Shown here piece after piece: positions 59,082 through 64,000 of a stretch of 64,000 nucleotides of DNA. The position numbers were made by a program, and so were the translations under genes. A model generated the notes under the pieces. The model was not told the origin of the DNA, did no database searches, and saw only the letters and a program-made list of their open reading frames with translations. The DNA is taken from the NCBI GenBank assembly GCA_023392595.1, contig JAEVYU010000050.1, forward strand, positions 1-64,000, given 5' to 3'. The stretch comes from Bacillota bacterium (GTDB taxonomy: Bacteria > Bacillota > UBA4882 > UBA8346). Position 1 is the stretch's first letter; the number at the start of each line of letters is the position of its first letter.

Positions 59082-60242
59082 ATGAAAAGAATTTTAAGCA
59101 GTGCGGTTTTATGCTTAACCACGATCTCGTTCTGTCTTATAGGATCTTATGGGGAGGCCAAAGAGGATGAGCTTCGGATGGTAAAACGGGAAGCCTTCCA
59201 AAAAGTTGTCGACGGGAAATCAATTGATTTATATACATTGAAAAATAAAAAAGGAATGATTGTCCAGGTTACCAATTTTGGCGCTAAGGTCGTTTCGATT
59301 ATCGTACCGGACCGTAAGGGCCGGATGGGTGATATTGCACTGGGTTACGATAATATTGATCGATATCTTACCGGAAATCCCAATTACGGAGCCACTGTGG
59401 GGCGGTATGCCAACCGCATTGCCGGGGCAACTTTCGATTTAAACGGAAAAACCTATAAAGTGACCGTCAATGATGCCAACGTCCACCATTTACATGGCGG
59501 AGTCAAGTCCTTCCGCACCGTGATTTGGAATGCCAGGCAAATCGATGAGCGCTCTCTTGAGTTGACTTATTTCTCAAAAGACGGTGAGGAAGGATATCCG
59601 GGTAATTTCAATGTCAAGGTCAGATATTCGCTGACCAATAACAATGAAATGCGGATTGATTATGAAGCCACTACCGACCAGCCGACCATCGTCAATTTGA
59701 CCAATCATACATTTTTTAATTTGGCCGGTAAAGGCCGGGGTGATGTATTGAACCAAAAACTGACAATTAACGCTGAACATTTTACCCCTAGAGACAACTT
59801 GTTTATTCCGACAGGTGAAATCCTCCCGGTTCAAGGAACTCCCTTTGATTTCCGGCAAGCTATGAAAATTGGTCAAAAAATCAATAAAGATAATCCTCAG
59901 TTGAAAATCAACCCTACTCTTTCGGGATACGACACCAATTTTGTACTGAATAAAAAGGGGAATGAACTAAGTTTAGCCGCCCGCTTAGAGGATTCTCAAT
60001 CGGGCCGGGTGATGGAAATCTATACTACCGAACCGGCAATTCAATTCTATTCCGGCAATAATCTAGATGGTAAAGGCGGTTTTATCGGCAAAGGCGGTAA
60101 ACCTTATGACATTTACGGATGTGTTTGTTTAGAACCGCAGCATTTCCCGGATTCACCCCATCATCCCGATTTTCCGACAACGGTTTTGAACCCGGGCGAG
60201 TGGTTCCAATCCACAACAATCTACAAATTTTCGGCCTGTTAA
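59082..60242 (+). CDS. galM: Secreted aldose 1-epimerase (mutarotase)
   Basis: A 386-residue GalM-type mutarotase with an N-terminal signal peptide (about residues 1-22, ending near S-Y-G-E-A), unusual because GalM is normally cytosolic. The fold shows N-F-G-A-K-V-V, G-R-Y-A-N-R-I, H-L-H-G-G, catalytic His in N-L-T-N-H-T-F-F-N-L and catalytic Glu in C-L-E-P-Q-H-F-P. It interconverts alpha and beta anomers outside the membrane, where the sugar is then taken up. ATG 59082 follows GAAGGAG. Confidence 0.9.
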   Translation: MKRILSSAVLCLTTISFCLIGSYGEAKEDELRMVKREAFQKVVDGKSIDLYTLKNKKGMIVQVTNFGAKVVSIIVPDRKGRMGDIALGYDNIDRYLTGNPNYGATVGRYANRIAGATFDLNGKTYKVTVNDANVHHLHGGVKSFRTVIWNARQIDERSLELTYFSKDGEEGYPGNFNVKVRYSLTNNNEMRIDYEATTDQPTIVNLTNHTFFNLAGKGRGDVLNQKLTINAEHFTPRDNLFIPTGEILPVQGTPFDFRQAMKIGQKINKDNPQLKINPTLSGYDTNFVLNKKGNELSLAARLEDSQSGRVMEIYTTEPAIQFYSGNNLDGKGGFIGKGGKPYDIYGCVCLEPQHFPDSPHHPDFPTTVLNPGEWFQSTTIYKFSAC

Positions 60243-60334
60243 ACAGTATGCTGGATGGAAGATCTTCTACGACCGGATAAGCAATTTTTGAATGGATATT
60301 TAACTAGATAGTCTTATGAGGAGCTGAAATTTCA

Positions 60335-61192
60335 ATGGCTTTAGTGACAAGTAAAGAGATGATTTTGGATGCCCAGGCCCATGGTTATGCTGTACCCGCT
60401 ATCAATACCCAGGGAGGAAATTATGATATTATCCGGGCGATCTGTTTTGCAGCGGCAGAAATGCGTTCGCCGGTGATGTTGGCCCATTATACTTCCACCG
60501 GCAAATATTCCGGAGATGAATGGTTCGTTGAAGTCTGCCGCTATCTGGCAAAACAAGTTCCGGTTCCGGTGGCGATTCACCTGGATCACGGCGATAGTTT
60601 TGAAACTTGTATCAAAGCGGTCAAACTTGGTTTCACCTCGATTATGCTGGATTGTTCCACCGAACCACTGGAGGATAATATCCGCCATACCAATGAAATC
60701 ATTAAAGTTTGCCATGCCGTTGGAATTCCGGTTGAAGCCGAAGTCGGCGAGTTGGTGAGACTCGATGCGGCAGGCGCTGCGGCGGAAAATAAAAACATCG
60801 CCAAAGTGGAAGATGTGCAAAAATTCGTAGAGGGCTGCCAGCCGGATATGCTGGCAATCGGCATTGGAAACGCTCATGGCTTTTATAAAGGCGAACCTCA
60901 CATCCGCTTGGATATTTTAGAAAAAGTGCGGGCGATAACCCGGATACCCTTGGTGCTTCATGGGTGTACCGGCATGCCGGATGCAACTGTCAAAGAAGCA
61001 ATCCGCCTCGGGGTAGCCAAAATTAATTTTGGGACTTTGGTACGCCACAAATATGTGGAGTTTTTGAAACAAGCCATTGATACCATGGATCATCAGGGAC
61101 ATTCTTGGAAAATTTCTCAGTTTGCCGAAGAGAAACTCCAAGGCACTATTCGGGAAATCATTGAATTATCGGGATCTGTCAAACAATACTAA
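60335..61192 (+). CDS. Class II ketose-bisphosphate aldolase
   Basis: A 285-residue class II aldolase of the Fba/GatY/KbaY group. Zinc ligands are His in H-L-D-H-G-D-S (about residues 85-88), Glu in V-E-A-E-V-G-E (about 134), His in G-N-A-H-G (about 181) and His in V-L-H-G-C-T-G (about 209). I-N-F-G-T-L binds phosphate. It cleaves a ketose (bis)phosphate into dihydroxyacetone phosphate and an aldehyde. In this operon it would complete breakdown of the imported sugar. No kinase gene is seen beside it. Confidence 0.92.
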   Translation: MALVTSKEMILDAQAHGYAVPAINTQGGNYDIIRAICFAAAEMRSPVMLAHYTSTGKYSGDEWFVEVCRYLAKQVPVPVAIHLDHGDSFETCIKAVKLGFTSIMLDCSTEPLEDNIRHTNEIIKVCHAVGIPVEAEVGELVRLDAAGAAAENKNIAKVEDVQKFVEGCQPDMLAIGIGNAHGFYKGEPHIRLDILEKVRAITRIPLVLHGCTGMPDATVKEAIRLGVAKINFGTLVRHKYVEFLKQAIDTMDHQGHSWKISQFAEEKLQGTIREIIELSGSVKQY

Positions 61193-61236
61193 CAATTGGA
61201 TGCGCATGCGCGCGTAGTATAAGGAGTTAAAACCAT

Positions 61237-62583
61237 ATGGAACTGGAAAGATTAAACGTAGGAATTATCACAACCGTATCCGGGAGGTGGCCGCAGGAAT
61301 TGCCCGCGGCCAGACATGAAGAATATTCGGCCTGGCTAACCAGGAGCTACCCGGATATCCATGTAATAAAGGCCCCCAAGATTGCAGCCAATAAAACCGA
61401 TGTGGCCACCATTACTGAGTATTTCAAAAAAGAAGCCGTGGATCTGGTGGTGCAGGTCATCGGGGCTTTTACAGGCGATGATGTTGCCACATACTTAGGT
61501 GAAGAATTGAAGGCGCCTGTCGTAATTTGGGCGCCCCACGAACCTCCTTTCGACGGCGGCCGCTTGATGGCTAATGCTTTGGTTGGGGCAACCATGAACA
61601 CGGCCGCCATGTATCGGCTGGGGTTAAAATACCATTTTATCTACGGGGATTATACGGAAAACCGGATTCAAGCGGAAGTCTCCACGCTTATTAAAGTATA
61701 TGGCGCTTTAAAAAAGCTAAAAAGGACCTATCTCGGTTTGCTGGGATACCGGGTAACGGCTTTTTACAGTTCAACCTTTGATGAAACCTTAATCCGACAA
61801 AAATTCGGAATTAAAATGGAAGAATTTGATTTAAAAGTAATTTTAGATAAGGCCGAAAAAATGGATGTAGCAAAGGTTGAAGAGGATATTGCGAAAGTCA
61901 GAGCCTTGGGTCAAGTTCAAGGCATCCCCGACGAATATCTCCAAAATCATAGCCGTTTGACTCTGGCTGTGAAAGAACTCATTGCGGAACAAGGGTTTAA
62001 CGCTTTGTGTATCAAGTGCTGGCCTGAATTGGGCAATTTACACTATACGCCATGCGGGATGATTTCCCGCCTTGCCGATGAGGATTTTCCGATTGGCTGT
62101 GAGAGCGATGTGGATGCAACCATAACCATGCTGATCCAGAAATATTTATCGGGAGAAACGCCGTTCATGTCGGATTTGATTACTATTGACGAAACCGAAA
62201 ATTCGGCGATGTTCTGGCATTGCGGCCAGGCTGCAACCAAGCTGAAAAATCCCACTTGTGATTTGATCGTGAGCAATCATCCTTTGGCAGGCCAGGGTGT
62301 TGCAATTTATGGGACATTAAAACCGGGAAAAGTTACGGTGGCCCGGATGTCCAAAATCGGGAACGAATTTAAATTATTTTTGGTTAAGGGAGAAGCCATC
62401 CCGACCCAATATGTAACCAAGGGCGTAATGGTTAAGGTTGTTTTGGAGAAACCGGTTTACCACGTTATTCACCGGATTGCCGAAGAAGGAGTTCCTCACC
62501 ATTATAGCCTGGTGTGGGATGATGTTATTGAAGAAATGAAGAAACTATCCTCGGTGTTAGGAATTGAAGTGGTCGAGCTCTAA
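61237..62583 (+). CDS. L-fucose/L-arabinose isomerase family protein
   Basis: A 448-residue member of the FucI/AraA-like superfamily. Expected parts are visible: V-Q-V-I-G-A-F-T-G-D-D, W-A-P-H-E-P-P-F-D-G-G-R-L, and in the second half the metal ligand Glu in K-C-W-P-E-L and Asp/His further on. H-C-G-Q-A lies near residue 330. It should convert an aldose to its ketose. Which sugar (fucose, arabinose or another) is not clear from the sequence alone. It is the last gene of the ROK-linked operon, about 45 bases after the aldolase. Confidence 0.88.
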   Translation: MELERLNVGIITTVSGRWPQELPAARHEEYSAWLTRSYPDIHVIKAPKIAANKTDVATITEYFKKEAVDLVVQVIGAFTGDDVATYLGEELKAPVVIWAPHEPPFDGGRLMANALVGATMNTAAMYRLGLKYHFIYGDYTENRIQAEVSTLIKVYGALKKLKRTYLGLLGYRVTAFYSSTFDETLIRQKFGIKMEEFDLKVILDKAEKMDVAKVEEDIAKVRALGQVQGIPDEYLQNHSRLTLAVKELIAEQGFNALCIKCWPELGNLHYTPCGMISRLADEDFPIGCESDVDATITMLIQKYLSGETPFMSDLITIDETENSAMFWHCGQAATKLKNPTCDLIVSNHPLAGQGVAIYGTLKPGKVTVARMSKIGNEFKLFLVKGEAIPTQYVTKGVMVKVVLEKPVYHVIHRIAEEGVPHHYSLVWDDVIEEMKKLSSVLGIEVVEL

Positions 62584-62604
62584 GAGAAATTTTGTAAGGG
62601 ATGA

Positions 62605-62661
62605 AAGAAATACAATATATTAAAATCAATGGATTCATTGAAATAATATATTGTATTTCTT
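62605..62661. repeat. Inverted-repeat element R3, copy c / terminator
   Basis: AAGAAATACAATATATTA (62605-62622) pairs perfectly over 18 bp with TAATATATTGTATTTCTT (62644-62661). It lies between the convergent isomerase and BMP genes and could terminate both. It shares its core palindrome with 29830-29892. Confidence 0.8.
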
Positions 62662-62706
62662 GATTGATTTTTAGATTATGTTTTAGACGGCCTCGTGAAG
62701 ACCGGG

Positions 62707-63804
62707 TTATTTCGGAAGGGTCCCTTCCACTCCCTGGACGAACCAGTTGAAGGAGAGCATTTCGGTATCGGTCATCTTTTGACCGCTTTTCACTCTGATA
62801 TTTCCGGATTGATCTTTAATTGGTCCGGCAAAAACAACATAGTCGTCTTTGGCGATGATTCCTCTTTTTTGCTCTACCAGTTTTTTCACATCATCGGTAA
62901 CCATGGAACCGTAAGGACTGATATCAACCATTCCATCCTTTAGTCCGCCCCAGTGTTGTTCGGATTTCCAGGTTTTGTTGATTACGGATTTGACAACTCT
63001 AACATAATACGGCCCCCATACGGCAATTTGCCCTGTTAGTACCGATTTAGGCGCCATAGCCCGCATATCGCTGCAATTTCCGATGGAAAACAATCCCTTT
63101 TCCTCGGCAGCCTGCATTGCCGCGGGAGTATCCTGATTTACAGTGATTAAACCAACACCGGCGTTAATGAGACTCATTGCCGCCGCTTTTTCGGCGGAAG
63201 GATCGTACCAGGTATTGCTCCAGACCACTTTGACCTTGATTTTTGGATTGACGGATTGGGCGCCTAAAGTAAAGGCGTTGATGCAACGGATAACTTCGGG
63301 GATTGGAAATGCCGCTACATAACCCACAGTATCACCCTTAACATATTTGGCGGCAGCGACTCCGCCGAGATAACGTCCTTCGTAGTCCCTATCCATATAG
63401 GTCCCCATGTTCTTTGCCGTTTTATAACCGCTGCAATGCATAAAAACGACATTCGGATATCTGGCGGCCACTTTAACCATGGGGTCCATAAAACCAAAAC
63501 TGGTGGCGAAAATTACTTTGCAGCCCTTTTCAGCCAAATCGCTCATAACTCTTTCGGCATCGGCTCCCTCAGATACACCTTCCACAAAAAGGGTTTCAAC
63601 GTTAGGAAGTTGTTTTTCTAAGTATTTGCGGCCTTGATCATGAGCAAAAGTCCAACCGGCATCACCGGGAGGGCCGTTATAGACAAAACCCACTTTAAAT
63701 TTATCGGCAGCAACTGCTTTCGGACTATGAAATCCCATGCTAATTCCGATTACAACGAACAATACACTGAATAGAATCAAACCATACCGTAGGGATCTGG
63801 GCAT
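62707..63804 (-). CDS. BMP-family ABC solute-binding protein
   Basis: A 365-residue exported protein of the BMP (Bmp/PnrA/Med) family, which bind nucleosides or similar. Signal peptide to about residue 33 (K-A-V-A-A). Then G-F-V-Y-N-G-P-P-G-D-A-G-W-T, A-T-S-F-G-F-M-D-P, H-C-S-G-Y and D-R-D-Y-E-G-R-Y-L-G-G. ATG 63804 was chosen for GGAGG eight bases upstream. Its permease and ATPase genes are not in the window. It is convergent with the isomerase gene. Confidence 0.88.
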   Translation of the reverse strand: MPRSLRYGLILFSVLFVVIGISMGFHSPKAVAADKFKVGFVYNGPPGDAGWTFAHDQGRKYLEKQLPNVETLFVEGVSEGADAERVMSDLAEKGCKVIFATSFGFMDPMVKVAARYPNVVFMHCSGYKTAKNMGTYMDRDYEGRYLGGVAAAKYVKGDTVGYVAAFPIPEVIRCINAFTLGAQSVNPKIKVKVVWSNTWYDPSAEKAAAMSLINAGVGLITVNQDTPAAMQAAEEKGLFSIGNCSDMRAMAPKSVLTGQIAVWGPYYVRVVKSVINKTWKSEQHWGGLKDGMVDISPYGSMVTDDVKKLVEQKRGIIAKDDYVVFAGPIKDQSGNIRVKSGQKMTDTEMLSFNWFVQGVEGTLPK

Positions 63805-64000
63805 TGAAAAAACCTCCATTTTGGTATTTTGAAAATCAAATGGCGCCGGATACTCCGAAAAAACTACGAATGAAGCATTCATGGCTTTTTAAAAGATTAT
63901 CAATGACAAAAATAGTTTTAATTGATTTTGAATATGATCCGGGATAGTAAGTATAAATTCCCTGCTTGCTTTGGATTTGATCAATTGATCTGCTTTAGAT
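63805..64000 (-). promoter_or_regulatory. Upstream region of BMP gene, window end
   Basis: It contains the ribosome site (GGAGG) and AT-rich leader of the BMP-family gene. No firm promoter boxes can be assigned before the window ends. Confidence 0.4.

Noticed and set aside
61199..61222. CG-rich palindrome as an operator of the isomerase gene
   Set aside because: It sits in a short gap inside the operon and looks more like the CG-rich insert of repeat R2. There is no evidence for a regulator.

Overview
The window looks like chromosomal DNA of a spore-forming, probably anaerobic member of the Bacillota. Supporting features are CotF-type spore-coat genes, AGGAGG ribosome binding sites, YesM/YesN-type two-component control of an Lpl-type sugar transporter, ROK, LacI and LysR regulators, and a flavin-based electron-transfer locus of the Listeria type. 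Species cannot be named from sequence alone. Most CDS starts given here were moved to the codon with a proper Shine-Dalgarno.

Layout. Positions 1-6400: an iron-uptake region with a decayed duplicate of the feoA leader and an eetB fragment, intact feoA, feoB split into two genes, two spore-coat genes, a wrecked DtxR-type regulator, a frameshifted AraC regulator and a NOS-induced-type cysteine protein. Positions 6900-15089: a complete-looking flavin-based extracellular electron transfer (EET) locus (eetB, ecfT/fmnA, ndh2, dmkB, dmkA, eetA, pplA, fmnB), with a textbook promoter and a Rex-like operator in front of ndh2. Positions 16592-29197: a xylo-oligosaccharide locus (sensor kinase, response regulator, ABC importer, GH8, headless LacI, GH43, GH39) with LacI-type palindromes. 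Positions 29400-31400: a small protein gene, a duplicated acidic protein and an array of about eleven 42-bp repeats. Positions 31564-34517: a methyltransferase and a Zn/Mn-type ABC transporter. Positions 34854-39841: a sulfur-trafficking cluster (two TusA proteins, LysR, a two-piece YeeE/YedE transporter, a TrxR-thioredoxin-like fusion, a secreted double rhodanese). Positions 40044-43210: sugar aminotransferase, GT2 and ATP-grasp genes. Positions 43560-46371: an SsuABC-like importer. Then come a GT39-like membrane protein, a phosphopantetheinyl transferase, a membrane protein, tRNA-Gly, a zinc ribbon, a c-di-GMP-I riboswitch with its small target gene, an orphan CheY and several small unknown genes. 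Positions 54543-62583: a ROK-controlled sugar operon (ABC importer, secreted mutarotase, class II aldolase, fucose-isomerase-like protein), followed by a BMP-family lipoprotein on the other strand.

How the parts work together. The EET genes supply a membrane NADH dehydrogenase, a dedicated demethylmenaquinone branch and a flavinylated surface protein with its flavin transferase, which would pass NADH electrons out of the cell. The Rex-like site would tie this to NADH/NAD+. The two carbohydrate loci would feed xylose and another aldose into central metabolism.

Intergenic space carries several families of short dispersed inverted-repeat elements. Many regulators or duplicates are decayed (feoA', eetB', DtxR, AraC, LacI). 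The most notable items are the riboswitch at 50558-50655, the Rex-like site on the EET promoter, the sulfur cluster with its CxC fusion protein, the 42-bp repeat array and the 2TM/GAF-like gene pair at 53078-54082.
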